Numbered from the stretch's first letter, positions 52,690 to 62,749 are shown. The stretch: DNA of 64,000 bases from Paracoccaceae bacterium (GCA_002708925.1 PAPN01000053.1:114721-178720); one strand, 5' to 3'. Numbers and translations are program-made. Notes: a model not told the origin generated them from the sequence alone.

Positions 52690-54954
52690 TCAGTTGCGGC
52701 GCTTGCGTTCGACCTTGCGTTTGATTTTGGCCGATTTCTTGCGGGTGCTGGCCTGTTTGCGGCGCGGAGGTTTGCCACGCCCGCGAAAGCCGGTGGGCCC
52801 GCGCGGCATGTCTTTGCCGTCCAGGCTGATCAGTTCCAGCGCGATACCGCCGGTGACGGGCAGGGCCTCCAGCAGTTTGACGGTGACGCGCTGGCCGATG
52901 CCGATGGTCAGCCCGGTGTCCGAGCCCATCAGCGTGTTGCTGTCGCGATCATAATGGAAATATTCGCGCCCCAGAGACCGCACCGGAATCAGACCATCCG
53001 CCCCCGTATCGTCCATCCGCACGAAGACGCCGAACTTGGCCACGCCGCTGATCCGCCCGGTGAATTCGTTGCCCACCCGTTCAGACAGAAAGGCCGCCAG
53101 GTAGCGATCGGTGGTGTCGCGCTCGGCCATCATGGATCGGCGCTCGGTGTCGCTGATATGGGTGGCGGTATTTTCCAGCCGCTCGATGTCTTCGGAGGTC
53201 AGCCCGTCCTTGCCCCACCCGTGCGAGGAAATCAGCCCCCGGTGCACGATCAGATCCGAATAGCGCCGGATGGGCGAGGTGAAATGCGCATAGTTGCGCA
53301 GCGCCAGCCCGAAATGTCCGAAATTCACCGGGCTGTAATAGGCCTGCGTCATCGCCCTGAGGGTGGAGATGTTGATCAGCTCGTCATGGTCGGTGCCCTC
53401 GGCAGCGTTCAGCAGCGCGTTCAGGTGACGGGTCTGCAACACCTGCCCCTTGGCCAGCGGCAGCCCGGCAGATTGCGCCGTCTCGCGCAGGGCCTCCAGC
53501 TTCTCAGGGGAGGGTTCTTCGTGGACGCGGAACAGCAGTGGGGATTTCTTGGCGATCAGGGTCTCGGCCGCGGCCACATTGGCCAGGATCATGAACTCTT
53601 CGATTAGCTTATGCGCGTCCAGCCTGTCACGGAAATTGACCGACAGAACCTTGCCCTCATCCGACAGGATCACTTTGCGCTCGGGCAGGTCCAGATCCAG
53701 AGGCTGGCGGGTCTTGCGCGCCCGCACCAGCAGGGCATAGGCCTCATAGAGAGGGTCAATCACGTCCTCCATCAGCGGGCCGCATTTGTCATTGGGGGCG
53801 CCATCCCGAGCGGCCTGCACTTCGGCGTAATTCAGCGACGCGACCGAGCGCATCAGCCCGCGCACAAACCGATGCCCGATCTTTTCGCCCTGCGCGTTGA
53901 TCTGCATCCGCACGGCCACACAGGCGCGCGGCACGCCCTCGTGCAAAGAGCACAGATCGCCCGACAGCCGGTCCGGCAGCATTGGCACCACCCGGTCGGG
54001 GAAATAGCTGGAATTGCCACGCTTTTTCGCCTCGCGGTCCAGTGCGCTGCCGGGGGTGACGTAATGCGCCACATCGGCAATGGCGACCCAGATGACATAG
54101 CCGCCCTCATTCTTGGGGTCGTCATCCTCGTGCGCCCAGCAGGCGTCATCGTGATCGCGCGCATCGGCCGGATCTATCGTGACCAAGGGCATCTCGCGCA
54201 TGTCCTCGCGCCCATTCAGGCCGGCGGGTTTCTGCGCGTTGGCCTCTTTGATTACCGCATCGGGGAAATCATCGGGAATGCCATGCTGATGGATCGCGAT
54301 CAGCGACACGGCGCGCGGCGCTGTCGGATCGCCCAGACGGTTGACGATCCGCGCGCGGGGCAGGCCCAGCCGGCCCTTGGGGCCGCTTTGTTCGGCCTCG
54401 ACCAGCTCGCCGTCTTTGGCCCCGCCCGAGGCCCCCTCGGGCACCAGCCATTCCTTGCCGTCGCCCTTGTCGATCGGCAGGATACGCCCGCCTTCGGATC
54501 CTTTGCGGAACACGCCCAGAACCTTGCGCGGGTTATGCCCGATCCGCCGGATCAGCCGCGCGGTATAGTGATATTCCTCGCCGCGCACCTCTTGTACCCG
54601 TGCCAGCACCCGATCCCCGACCCCAAGCGCCGGATCGCTGGCGCGCGGGATAACCAGCACCAGCGGCTCGCCCCCTTCGCCCTGCCATTCCATCGGCTTG
54701 GCGAAAAGATCCCCATCGGAGCCGATCTCTTGGATTTTCAGCACGCTGACGGGCGGCAGGCGGTCCGGATCGCGATAGGTTTTCTTGCGCTTTTCCAGAT
54801 GGCCCTCGGCCTCCAGCTCTTTAAGGATCCGTTTCAGATCAATACGCGCAGCGCCCTTGATGCCAAAGGCCTTGGCGATGTCACGTTTCGAAGTAAGGGT
54901 CGGGTTCTCCGAGATCCAATCCAGAATCTCGGATTTCGAGGGCAAATGGCTCAT
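52690..54954 (-). CDS. rnr: ribonuclease R
   Basis: A 754-residue RNase II-family exonuclease. An N-terminal helix-turn-helix and cold-shock domains (about 1-230) precede the RNB catalytic domain starting near 255 with VTIDPADARDHDDACWA (metal-binding aspartates). An S1 domain follows (about 640-715), then a Lys/Arg-rich tail. It degrades structured RNA 3' to 5'. The gene ends 107 bases before the transglycosylase start. Confidence 0.95.
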   Translation of the reverse strand: MSHLPSKSEILDWISENPTLTSKRDIAKAFGIKGAARIDLKRILKELEAEGHLEKRKKTYRDPDRLPPVSVLKIQEIGSDGDLFAKPMEWQGEGGEPLVLVIPRASDPALGVGDRVLARVQEVRGEEYHYTARLIRRIGHNPRKVLGVFRKGSEGGRILPIDKGDGKEWLVPEGASGGAKDGELVEAEQSGPKGRLGLPRARIVNRLGDPTAPRAVSLIAIHQHGIPDDFPDAVIKEANAQKPAGLNGREDMREMPLVTIDPADARDHDDACWAHEDDDPKNEGGYVIWVAIADVAHYVTPGSALDREAKKRGNSSYFPDRVVPMLPDRLSGDLCSLHEGVPRACVAVRMQINAQGEKIGHRFVRGLMRSVASLNYAEVQAARDGAPNDKCGPLMEDVIDPLYEAYALLVRARKTRQPLDLDLPERKVILSDEGKVLSVNFRDRLDAHKLIEEFMILANVAAAETLIAKKSPLLFRVHEEPSPEKLEALRETAQSAGLPLAKGQVLQTRHLNALLNAAEGTDHDELINISTLRAMTQAYYSPVNFGHFGLALRNYAHFTSPIRRYSDLIVHRGLISSHGWGKDGLTSEDIERLENTATHISDTERRSMMAERDTTDRYLAAFLSERVGNEFTGRISGVAKFGVFVRMDDTGADGLIPVRSLGREYFHYDRDSNTLMGSDTGLTIGIGQRVTVKLLEALPVTGGIALELISLDGKDMPRGPTGFRGRGKPPRRKQASTRKKSAKIKRKVERKRRN

Positions 54955-54966
54955 GTCTTTGGCCTA

Positions 54967-55599
54967 TCACAGCCGGGAAACGGCGTCATGACGAAAACGC
55001 GCCTGGGGGGCTGACAAATCCGCTGCGGTATCCACATCGCGCAGCATATCCACCAACGAAACGCGGTGGCCTGAAACGCTGGCGATACTGTCGGCCAGCG
55101 CATGGTGCGTGGACCAGCGTACCCCCCGGAACAGAGCAGCGGGCAGGGCTCGGCTGCGTTTCATCCCGACCAGCCAGTAACCGCCATCCGGTGCAGGCCC
55201 GAATACGGTGTCATGCGCCCCAAGCGCGGCAAAGGCGCGGGCGATATGCGGGCGAGCCACGTCGGGAATATCCGCGCCGATCACGCAGACGGGGCCGGGG
55301 GGCATATTGCGCATTTGTCGGGCCATGCGGTCCCCCAGATTGCCCTGCCCCTGCGGGACGCGGCGCACATGCACGGGCCAGGCACGGCTGCTGACCGCCC
55401 GGTCGGGAGCAACGGCCAGTATGACGCGCCAGCGGGGGTCTTCGATCCGGCGCAGCAGGCGCGCCACCTGATGGCGAAACCACCAGGCCGCAGCGGGCAT
55501 CCCGATTTCCCGGCCAAGGCGTGTTTTGACCCGCCCTGCGCGCGGCTCTTTGACCATGATCACCAATGTGGGCTTCACAGGGGGCGCTCCATTGGGCAA
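54967..55599 (-). CDS. DUF2064 glycosyltransferase-A-like protein
   Basis: A 210-residue protein of the TIGR04282/DUF2064 family, a GT-A-like fold: VIMVKEPRAGRVKTRLG (about 13-29), VIGADIPDV (about 102-110) and FGPAPDGGYWLVG (about 132-144). This fold binds nucleotide sugars, but no activity is established for the family. Its start overlaps the GNAT gene by 25 bases, and codons fit the neighbours. Confidence 0.8.
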   Translation of the reverse strand: MPNGAPPVKPTLVIMVKEPRAGRVKTRLGREIGMPAAAWWFRHQVARLLRRIEDPRWRVILAVAPDRAVSSRAWPVHVRRVPQGQGNLGDRMARQMRNMPPGPVCVIGADIPDVARPHIARAFAALGAHDTVFGPAPDGGYWLVGMKRSRALPAALFRGVRWSTHHALADSIASVSGHRVSLVDMLRDVDTAADLSAPQARFRHDAVSRL

Positions 55600-55997
55600 T
55601 GCGGAATGCCTGCGTCGTCATATTCCGGGCCGCAGACGCGGAAGCCCAGTTTTTCATAGAAACCGATGGCATGGGTCTGTGCGCCCAGCCGGATCGCTTC
55701 AGGCCCGGAATGTGCGCTTAGCCGGTCAATCCCCGCGCGGACCAGAGCAGCCCCAAGCCCCGTGCCACGCTGCGCGGGCACCACGCAGATACGCCCGATC
55801 CGGCCTGTGGCACCTTCGGTCAGCAGCCGCGCCGTACCGGCCGGAGCCCCCGCGACCGTTGCCAGCAGATGCTGGGCAGAAGTGTCCAGATCGTCCCACT
55901 CCTCGGCCTCGGGGATGCCCTGTTCCTGAATGAAAACAGCGCGGCGCAGGGCATGGACGTCGGTCAGGTCGCGGACGGTTTCAATCTTCCATGTCAC
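55575..55997 (-). CDS. GNAT family N-acetyltransferase
   Basis: A 140-residue GNAT protein with the acetyl-CoA loop [18 protein letters not shown] (about residues 73-90), similar to the ElaA/YjcF branch (VFIQEQGIP...[12 protein letters not shown]). The C-terminal [19 protein letters not shown] is typical. Substrate unknown. It overlaps dapE by 4 bases upstream and the DUF2064 gene downstream, so dapE and the two genes form one operon. Confidence 0.85.
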   Translation of the reverse strand: MTWKIETVRDLTDVHALRRAVFIQEQGIPEAEEWDDLDTSAQHLLATVAGAPAGTARLLTEGATGRIGRICVVPAQRGTGLGAALVRAGIDRLSAHSGPEAIRLGAQTHAIGFYEKLGFRVCGPEYDDAGIPHCPMERPL

Positions 55998-57154
55998 GCG
56001 AAATAGTCCTGTAGGATCCGGGCGTAGATGGATTTCAGTTGATGGATCTGCGCCACCTCGACCCGTTCATCGACTTGGTGCATTGTCTTTCCGACCAGGC
56101 CGAATTCCACCACCGGACAGTGATGTTGCACGAAACGCGCATCCGAGGTGCCGCCGCTGGTGGACAGCACCGGAACAACCCCGGTTTCCGCCTGAACCGA
56201 GGCCGAGACCAGCTGCGAGAGCGCGCCCGGCGGTGTGACAAAGCTCTCGCCCGAGACCTTCAGCGCCATATCCACGGTTACGCCGAATTCATCGGCCACC
56301 TTATCCGCCTGGGCGCGCAGCCAGCCTGTCAGGCTGTCGCTGGAATGGGCATCGTTGAAGCGGATATTCACGGTGGCCTTGCTTTGCGCCGGGATCACAT
56401 TGGTGGCGGGGTTGCCGGTGTCGAAAGTGACCACCGCTAGGGTTGACGGGTCAAAATGATCGGTGCCCCGATCCAGTTCGTGGCTGGCCAGACGATCCAC
56501 CAGCCGCGCCAGCGCCGGCACCGGGTTTTTCGCCCGGTGCGGATAGGCCGCGTGGCCCTGCACACCCGTCACCGTGAAGAACGCGGTCATCGAGCCTCGG
56601 CGCCCGATCTTCATCATCTCGCCCATTTCATTGGGGCAGGTCGGTTCGCCCACCAGGCAGACCGACATCTTTTCGCGCTTGGCCGCCATCCAGTCCAGAA
56701 TGGCGGTGGTGCCGTCTGTGGCGTCGCCCTCTTCGTCGCCGGTGATGGTGATGATCACTGCACCGTCGGGGGGCGTTTGCGTCACCAGATCCACGGCCGC
56801 AGCCACAAAGGCCGCGACACCGGATTTCATGTCAGTTGCCCCGCGGCCCCACATCATGCCGTCTTTGATTTCGGCCCCGAACGGGTCAACCGTCCAGGCC
56901 GCCTGATCGCCGATGGGCACCACATCTGTGTGCCCGTTGAACCCAAAGCTGCGCGCATGGCCCTGATCCCCCCAGCGGGCAAACAGATTTGAGACACCGT
57001 TGCGATCAATCCGCGTGCAGGCAAAGCCCGCGTGTTCCAGCACGTCTTGCAGCAGCACCAGCGCGCCGCCCTCATTCGGGGTGACCGAGGGGCAGCGGAT
57101 CAGATCGGCGGTCAGCTGTGCGGCATCAAGGGGCGAGGTCTGGGTATCGGGCAT
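55994..57154 (-). CDS. dapE: succinyl-diaminopimelate desuccinylase
   Basis: A 386-residue M20 metallopeptidase-like enzyme of lysine and meso-DAP synthesis. The zinc ligands are in [26 protein letters not shown] and [12 protein letters not shown]; the dimerisation domain is about residues 180-295. It starts [19 protein letters not shown] (ATG at 57154, preferred over 57208). The partner enzyme DapD is encoded about 5 kb away in the same direction. Confidence 0.94.
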   Translation of the reverse strand: MPDTQTSPLDAAQLTADLIRCPSVTPNEGGALVLLQDVLEHAGFACTRIDRNGVSNLFARWGDQGHARSFGFNGHTDVVPIGDQAAWTVDPFGAEIKDGMMWGRGATDMKSGVAAFVAAAVDLVTQTPPDGAVIITITGDEEGDATDGTTAILDWMAAKREKMSVCLVGEPTCPNEMGEMMKIGRRGSMTAFFTVTGVQGHAAYPHRAKNPVPALARLVDRLASHELDRGTDHFDPSTLAVVTFDTGNPATNVIPAQSKATVNIRFNDAHSSDSLTGWLRAQADKVADEFGVTVDMALKVSGESFVTPPGALSQLVSASVQAETGVVPVLSTSGGTSDARFVQHHCPVVEFGLVGKTMHQVDERVEVAQIHQLKSIYARILQDYFA

Positions 57155-57311
57155 GACTGGTCCTTTTCGTCTTGGCCTAGGGCTATCGCGGTTCGCGGAA
57201 ATGCGCAAACCCTGCGCAGGGGGGATTCACCTGTTCACAGCCATGTGTTAGAAAAGCGCCGTGTAACCAACACGAAACCGGGCGCACCCGGCCGTCTCAG
57301 GGCAGAGCAGA

Positions 57312-58424
57312 ATGCCGCATAGGTCCATAGCTGGTAACTGGATCGGATTGACCGATCGCAGCACCGCGCTGTTTCACAGCGGCGGGATCGACAGGGCTTT
57401 GCCTGAGCGCCGGCAATTCTCGCCTGCTGATCTGATGCCGCGCGGCAGCCTGATGCTGGAGGCCGAGGTCTCTGCTCTGGAGCGGCCCGGAGTGCTGCTG
57501 GCCTATCACCATCACCACCCGTGGGAGCGCGGCCTGTCGCTCCATGCGCTGCCAGAGGGTGGGATCGCGCTGGTCGTCACGCAGGGGGATCGGGTCTCGC
57601 ATACGGTGGTGCATCACGGGCAGAACGGGCAGGATCACCGGCTGCGGATCACCTATGTCTGGGACGCCCCGGCACAAAGCGGCCATCTGTCCGTGCACGT
57701 ACTGGGCACCGAACAGCACGTCCTGCATCCGGTAAAGGCCCCCATTCCCCTAAGCCTGGGGGATATGCAAAAGGCGTTTTCGAGCCATCTGTCCGCGCAA
57801 TCGCGCACGCACGGGGTGATCTTTGCGGCCCTGTCGGATGGGGCGCAGCCGGTCGGGTGTCTGCCCAGCCTGGCACCGGATGTGCCGGTATCGACAGCAA
57901 CGGGGTATCGCCCGCTGCACAGTCTGAAACGCGGCGACATGGTGCGCACAACAGGCGGAGAGCTGGTGCCGGTGCTGGCCAATCTGTCATGCCGGATGCC
58001 CGCCCGTGCAAGCCTGCACCCGATCCGGCTGCGGGCGCCTTATTTCGGGTTGCAACGGGATATCTCGGTCGCGGCGGATCAAAGGCTCTGTGCTTCGGGG
58101 TCGGATGTGGAGTTCCTGTTCGGGGCCCCAACGGTTCTGCTGCCGGCCCAGCATCTGCTGACAGGCGGGTTCGCCTATCTGCCGCGCGCCGGGCTGACGC
58201 AGACGTGGCACCAGCTGCTCTTGCCCCGGAACGAGCCTCTTCTGGCTGCGGGGGCGCGGGTGCAATCCCTGTATCTGGGGCGTCGGCGCAGGCAGGCCGA
58301 TCACATCGCGGCCAGCGTATTCGCAGGGCTGGACCGTTCGCGCCTTCCCGAACACGCCAGACCCGCCTTTCCCGTGCTGCGCGCCTACGAGGCCATCACC
58401 CTGCTACAACACCGCGCCGCCTGA
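57312..58424 (+). CDS. Hint-domain-like protein lacking the start cysteine
   Basis: A 370-residue protein. Its C-terminal half (about 190-330) resembles the Hint (hedgehog/intein) domains common in Rhodobacteraceae: GYRPLHSLKRGDMVRTTGG, ISVAADQRLCASG, LFGAPTVLLPAQHLL. At the position where a Hint domain starts with Cys it has VPVSTATG, so self-cleavage chemistry is probably lost. The N-terminal half is beta-rich with no known domain. No signal peptide is visible. A paralogue with the cysteine lies at 60229. Confidence 0.7.
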   Translation: MPHRSIAGNWIGLTDRSTALFHSGGIDRALPERRQFSPADLMPRGSLMLEAEVSALERPGVLLAYHHHHPWERGLSLHALPEGGIALVVTQGDRVSHTVVHHGQNGQDHRLRITYVWDAPAQSGHLSVHVLGTEQHVLHPVKAPIPLSLGDMQKAFSSHLSAQSRTHGVIFAALSDGAQPVGCLPSLAPDVPVSTATGYRPLHSLKRGDMVRTTGGELVPVLANLSCRMPARASLHPIRLRAPYFGLQRDISVAADQRLCASGSDVEFLFGAPTVLLPAQHLLTGGFAYLPRAGLTQTWHQLLLPRNEPLLAAGARVQSLYLGRRRRQADHIAASVFAGLDRSRLPEHARPAFPVLRAYEAITLLQHRAA

Positions 58425-58489
58425 CCCCTGAAAAACTTGCGAAATTTTTGGTTTTCACCTATCCGGTCGATAAGATGGGGAAGAAACAT

Positions 58490-59545
58490 ATGTCGCGCAT
58501 CATTTTCGCCTTGGCACTGGTGGTTGCCTTGTGGCCGGTGAAATCCACGTCACAGGAATTGGTGGTCGGGACGATCACGCGCCCTCCGTTTTCAATGGAG
58601 CTGGCGGGGACGGATCTGGGTTTTTCGATTGATCTGTGGCAGGCTCTGGCCTCCTCGATGGGGCGGGACTATCGGTTCGAACGCTTCGACAGCTTTGCCG
58701 AAATGCTCAGCGCAGTCGAACACCAAAAGGTCGATCTGGCCATCGCCAATATCTCGATCACCGCCGCCCGCGAAGAGGCCATGGACTTCAGCCAGCCGAT
58801 CTTTGCCTCGGGGCTGCAAATCATGTCGCCGACGGATCATACCGGCGCGGCGCTTTGGAATACCCTCTTCAAAAAAGAGCTCATTCTCTCGGTGATCCTG
58901 GCCTTTGCGGCGCTTCTGGGGGTGGGGATGCTGATGTGGTGGCTGGAAAGACGCCACCAGGAATATTTCGATAAGCCCGCTAAACAGGCGATGTTCCCGG
59001 CCTTCTGGTGGGCGCTGAATCTGGTCGTGAACGGCGGTTTCGAAGAACGAGTCCCCCGTACGCCCCTGGGCCGCCTGATGGGGGTGGGGATGGTGATCAC
59101 CTCATTGTTCTTTGTGTCGGTTTTCGTGGCCTATGTGACCTCTGCCATGACAATCGAGGCAATCACGACCTCAATCAACTCGGTCAACGATCTCTATGGC
59201 AAACGAGTCGGCACGGTATCGGGCTCGACTGCGGCGAAATACATGGATGACCGGGGGCTGGATTATCAGGAATATGCCGGGCTGGATCAGATGCTGGCCG
59301 GGTTCGAAAACAAAGAACTGGAGGCCGTCGTCTTCGATGCGCCGATTCTGGCCTATTACGTCAAAACCCGTGCGCAGGGGCAGGCGCAAATGAACGGCCC
59401 GGTCTTCCTGCGGGAAAACTACGGGATCGCGGCCCCCACCGGCAGCGCCCTGACCGAGGAAATCAACCGGACCCTGCTCAGCTTGCGCGAGAACGGAAAA
59501 TACAGGGAAATCTACGAAAGCTGGTTTGGCCTGGAACCGCAGTAA
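58490..59545 (+). CDS. ionotropic glutamate receptor-like ligand-gated channel
   Basis: A 351-residue protein. It has a signal peptide (1-21), the first half of a type-3 solute-binding domain (about 23-112), and a transmembrane helix (about 131-152). A re-entrant pore region follows (WWALNLVVNGGF, about 173-184), then a second helix (about 195-218) and the second half of the binding domain (about 230-348). This is the topology of prokaryotic glutamate-receptor channels such as GluR0. The K+ filter TVGYG is not present; VVNGGF takes its place, so ion selectivity is unclear. In-frame ATG at 58475 is an alternative start. Confidence 0.75.
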   Translation: MSRIIFALALVVALWPVKSTSQELVVGTITRPPFSMELAGTDLGFSIDLWQALASSMGRDYRFERFDSFAEMLSAVEHQKVDLAIANISITAAREEAMDFSQPIFASGLQIMSPTDHTGAALWNTLFKKELILSVILAFAALLGVGMLMWWLERRHQEYFDKPAKQAMFPAFWWALNLVVNGGFEERVPRTPLGRLMGVGMVITSLFFVSVFVAYVTSAMTIEAITTSINSVNDLYGKRVGTVSGSTAAKYMDDRGLDYQEYAGLDQMLAGFENKELEAVVFDAPILAYYVKTRAQGQAQMNGPVFLRENYGIAAPTGSALTEEINRTLLSLRENGKYREIYESWFGLEPQ

Positions 59546-59587
59546 ACCAGATCACCAAAGCCACCCCTACAGGTCTTCACGGCCCTT

Positions 59588-59623
59588 TGCCGCTTCTTTC
59601 TGATCTTAAATACTCCTGCCAGA
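59588..59623 (-). repeat. GAGTATTT repeat (copy C)
   Basis: On the - strand, GGAGTATTTAAGATCAGAAAG follows the gene at 59713-60069 by about 90 bases, matching the tails after trhO and serB. It lies in the 167-base gap between the channel gene and the 118-residue gene; nothing else is recognised there. Confidence 0.45.
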
Positions 59624-59712
59624 CCGCCGCAAAAGGCACCAGCATAGCCATGGTCCCCCACCCGTGCAAACCCGCGCGGGCGAGGGGCTGAAACCATGCG
59701 ATCAGTTGGGTA

Positions 59713-60069
59713 TCAATGCGCGGTCTGCTCGCCCGGATTATCACCATAGAGCGGGGTCATCTGCGCCACGATGACCGAGTTCTCATCCAGCGCGCGCTGC
59801 ATCAGTTCGCGCTCGGGGCCGGGCACGTCATGGCCCTGCTCCAGCCGTTCTTCCAGCGTGCCATAGCCAGTGACATCCAGCGGCGCCAGATCGGCCTGTT
59901 TCAGGATGGCGACGGTTTCGCGCACGGCCTCGGCCTCGTCCACCCCCGAGGCATAGCACATCAGCGCCGCGCCCGAGCTGCCTTTGGGCAGGCCGTCCCC
60001 GTCCTTGCGTCCGACCTGTACCAGCAGAGTATAGACCTTCTGCCGCGATTTTTTGGGTTGCTTGCTCAT
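59713..60069 (-). CDS. hypothetical protein, 118 residues
   Basis: The ATG at 60069 gives MSKQPKKSRQKVYTLLVQVG and then a mixed alpha/beta protein with GSSGAALMCYASG (about 30-42) and DVTGYGTLEERLEQGHDVP (about 75-93). The N-terminus is basic. It has no signal peptide. I do not recognise a family, but codon use and the start look real. A GAGTATTT repeat follows its stop. Confidence 0.6.
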   Translation of the reverse strand: MSKQPKKSRQKVYTLLVQVGRKDGDGLPKGSSGAALMCYASGVDEAEAVRETVAILKQADLAPLDVTGYGTLEERLEQGHDVPGPERELMQRALDENSVIVAQMTPLYGDNPGEQTAH

Positions 60070-60228
60070 GCGCTGGGCCTTACGCGCTGGGCCTTGCCTG
60101 GTCAAGCGGGCTGCGTGGGATTTACTTTAAATCCTTGGTAAATAGGGGCGTGCGATGCGGCCTGTGGCAAGGGTCTGTGAACCCTTTTCCCGTACCCAGA
60201 ACCAAAGTTGCAGCTTTGGGGAACGGGA

Positions 60229-61803
60229 ATGCCTACAGCGTCTGAATTGCCAATCGACACGTCTGCCTCGGCCATGGATATGGCGGAATCCATGTTCGGT
60301 TCGGGGGTTGAAATCGTCTCGGCGGATTATACCGGGCATAATGCGGCCTCGGGCGTCTATTCGAACGGGGATACCGTGGCGCCGAATGTTACGCCTGCCG
60401 ATACCGGGGTAATCCTGTCTACCGGGCGCGCAACGTCAATCACCAACAGCTCTGGTGATGCGAACACTTCGTCCGGGACTTCGGGCAATATGCGCACGGC
60501 CGGCGATGCCGACCTGAATGAGATCGCAGGAGCGAACACCTATGACGCCGCGATTTTCGAGGCGACCTTCGTCCCCGACGGGTCAACCCTGACAATGCAG
60601 GTGACATTTTCATCCGAGGAATACCTGGAATATTGCGGATCGGGCTTCAACGATGCGGTCGGGATCTGGGTGAATGGTGTGCAGGCCGAACTGACGATCG
60701 GCGACGGTGACATCACCATTAACAACATCAACGACGAATCCAATTCCAACCTGTATATCGACAACCCCGCCAATGATGAGGTCGCCAATACCGAGATGGA
60801 CGGTTTTACCGTCACACTGTCCCTGAACGCGCCCGTCACTCCGGGCGAGGAAAACACGATCCGCATCGGGATCGCAGATGGCGGGGATCGCTATTATGAC
60901 AGTAACCTGCTGATTGCAGGCGATTCCGTGCAATGCGCGCTGGTGGCTGGGGATGATGACATCTCGGTGCAGGTGGATGGGTCGGGCACCTTTGATCTGC
61001 TGGGCAATGACAGCTCGTCCGCCGGGCCGACCTTGACGATCACAATGATCAACGGGCAGCCCGTCGTGGCGGGGGATACTGTGACCCTGGCAACCGGCGA
61101 GGTGATCGTGCTGAACCCAGACGGGACGATCACCCTATGGGCTGACGATGAGGACGGCACCAGCGTTTTCACCTATGAGGTAACGGACGCGGATGGCAAC
61201 ACAGATATCGGCTATGTCACGGTGGAAACGACCCCCTGTTTCACCGCCGGGTCTGTGGTGCAGACGCCCAATGGCCCGGTCGCGGTGGAAACGCTTTGTC
61301 CGGGGGATCTGGTGCTGACACGTGACAACGGATTGCAGCCTCTGCGCTGGATTGGTGTGTCGAAATGCTTTGCCGCGGGGCAGGATGCCCCGGTCCGCAT
61401 TGCCGAAGGCACATTTGGTGCGCATCAAACGGTCGAGTTTTCGCCAAATCACCGGGTTTTGTACCGCTCAGAGCGGGCGACGCTGCTGTTCGGCGAACCC
61501 GAGGTGCTGGTCAAGGCGCGGGATTTGCTGAATGGCACGACGGTGACGCTGCGCCGGGACGGACGGCCCGTCACCTATGTGCATCTGCTGTTCGACCGGC
61601 ATGAGATCGTGACAGCCAATGGCCTGGCCAGCGAAAGCTACCACCCCGGACAAGAGACGCTGAACAGTTTTGATGCGGACACGCGCGCGGAAATTCTGCG
61701 CCTGATGCCAGGGCTCGCGGATTTCGAAGGGGTTGAGTATGGCCCGGCGGCGCGACTGGCCCTGCGCCCGTATGAGGCCCAGGTGCTGCTGGCCAGCGCA
61801 TAA
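60229..61803 (+). CDS. choice-of-anchor L and Hint-domain surface protein
   Basis: The ATG at 60229 has GGGGAA just upstream and gives 524 residues. The first part (about 10-205) matches a choice-of-anchor L domain: TGVILSTGRA, YDAAIFEATFVPDGSTL, FSSEEYLEYCGSGFNDAVGI. A cadherin/Ig-like segment follows (about 225-320). A Hint domain begins near 325 with PCFTAGSVVQTPNGPVAVE, LCPGDLVLTRDNG, and FSPNHRVLY. No N-terminal signal is visible, so secretion (if any) would be by a type I system. It ends with a bidirectional terminator shared with dapD. Confidence 0.8.
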   Translation: MPTASELPIDTSASAMDMAESMFGSGVEIVSADYTGHNAASGVYSNGDTVAPNVTPADTGVILSTGRATSITNSSGDANTSSGTSGNMRTAGDADLNEIAGANTYDAAIFEATFVPDGSTLTMQVTFSSEEYLEYCGSGFNDAVGIWVNGVQAELTIGDGDITINNINDESNSNLYIDNPANDEVANTEMDGFTVTLSLNAPVTPGEENTIRIGIADGGDRYYDSNLLIAGDSVQCALVAGDDDISVQVDGSGTFDLLGNDSSSAGPTLTITMINGQPVVAGDTVTLATGEVIVLNPDGTITLWADDEDGTSVFTYEVTDADGNTDIGYVTVETTPCFTAGSVVQTPNGPVAVETLCPGDLVLTRDNGLQPLRWIGVSKCFAAGQDAPVRIAEGTFGAHQTVEFSPNHRVLYRSERATLLFGEPEVLVKARDLLNGTTVTLRRDGRPVTYVHLLFDRHEIVTANGLASESYHPGQETLNSFDADTRAEILRLMPGLADFEGVEYGPAARLALRPYEAQVLLASA

Positions 61804-61833
61804 AACGCGCCCTGACAGAACAGGGCGCGTTTT
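61802..61833. terminator. bidirectional terminator, Hint gene/dapD
   Basis: A perfect 13-base stem, AAAACGCGCCCTG with CAGGGCGCGTTTT, and a 6-base loop. It lies between two convergent genes and has A- and T-runs on both sides. Confidence 0.75.
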
Positions 61834-61848
61834 GAAAAGGGGCTGCGA

Positions 61849-62676
61849 TCAGTCGCGCAGCAGCTCGTTGATCGAGGTTTTCGAGCGGGTCTTCGCATCC
61901 ACGCGCTTCACGATCACGGCGCAATACAGGCTGATCCCGTTTTTCGAGGGCATCGAACCGGACACAACCACCGAGCCTGCGGGAACTTCGCCATACATCA
62001 CTTCGCCGGTTTCACGGTCGACGATCTTGGTGGACTGGCCGATATAGACGCCCATCCCCAGGACCGAGCCTTCGCGCACGATGACGCCCTCGACGACCTC
62101 GGAGCGGGCGCCGATGAAGCAGTTGTCCTCGATGATGGTCGGGCCGGCCTGCATGGGCTCCAGCACGCCGCCGATGCCGACGCCGCCCGACAGGTGCACA
62201 CCCTTGCCGATCTGTGCGCAGGAGCCGACGGTCGCCCATGTGTCGACCATGGTGCCCTCGTCGACATAGGCGCCGAGGTTCACGAAGGACGGCATCAGCA
62301 CCACGCCCGGCGCGATGTAGGCGGACTTGCGGACGATGCAGTTCGGCACCGCGCGGAAGCCGGCGGCGCCCCACTCGTTGTCGCCCCAGCCCTTGAACTT
62401 GCTGTCGACCTTGTCCCACCAGTGGCCGCCCTGCGGGCCGCCGTCCTGCTGCTCCATGTCCTTGAGCCGGAAGCCCAGAAGCACGGCCTTCTTGGCCCAC
62501 TGGTTCACGACCCAGTCGCCGCCCTCGGGCTTCTCGGCGACGCGCAGCTTGCCGCTGTCGAGCGCGTTCAGCGTGTCCTCGATGGCCTCGCGGGTTTCGC
62601 CCCCGGTCGACGGCGTGATGGTGTCGCGCGCCTCCCAGGCGGCTTCGATGGCGGCTTCGAGCTGTGCGTTGGACAT
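61849..62676 (-). CDS. dapD: tetrahydrodipicolinate N-succinyltransferase
   Basis: A 275-residue DapD, which succinylates tetrahydrodipicolinate in meso-DAP and lysine synthesis. A helical N-terminal domain (1-100) is followed by a left-handed beta-helix of hexapeptide repeats (about 103-225; [40 protein letters not shown]) and a short C-terminal domain. The reading frame is intact. Base use changes inside the gene near 62050: upstream codons (5' part) are almost all G/C-ending, downstream ones are mixed like the rest of the window. This looks like a mosaic gene. Confidence 0.95.
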   Translation of the reverse strand: MSNAQLEAAIEAAWEARDTITPSTGGETREAIEDTLNALDSGKLRVAEKPEGGDWVVNQWAKKAVLLGFRLKDMEQQDGGPQGGHWWDKVDSKFKGWGDNEWGAAGFRAVPNCIVRKSAYIAPGVVLMPSFVNLGAYVDEGTMVDTWATVGSCAQIGKGVHLSGGVGIGGVLEPMQAGPTIIEDNCFIGARSEVVEGVIVREGSVLGMGVYIGQSTKIVDRETGEVMYGEVPAGSVVVSGSMPSKNGISLYCAVIVKRVDAKTRSKTSINELLRD

Positions 62677-62749
62677 CTTCGTCTCCTCGTGCGATCCGGT
62701 TTTCCAGCCCTATAGCGGGCGGCTTCCCGCAAGAAAAGGAGACATGACC

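Noticed and set aside
57521..58489. N-terminal extension of the channel gene to 57521.
   Set aside because: The extra residues are a shadow frame of the Hint gene, Arg/Gly/Ala-rich with no domain; a signal peptide begins at the ATG at 58490.
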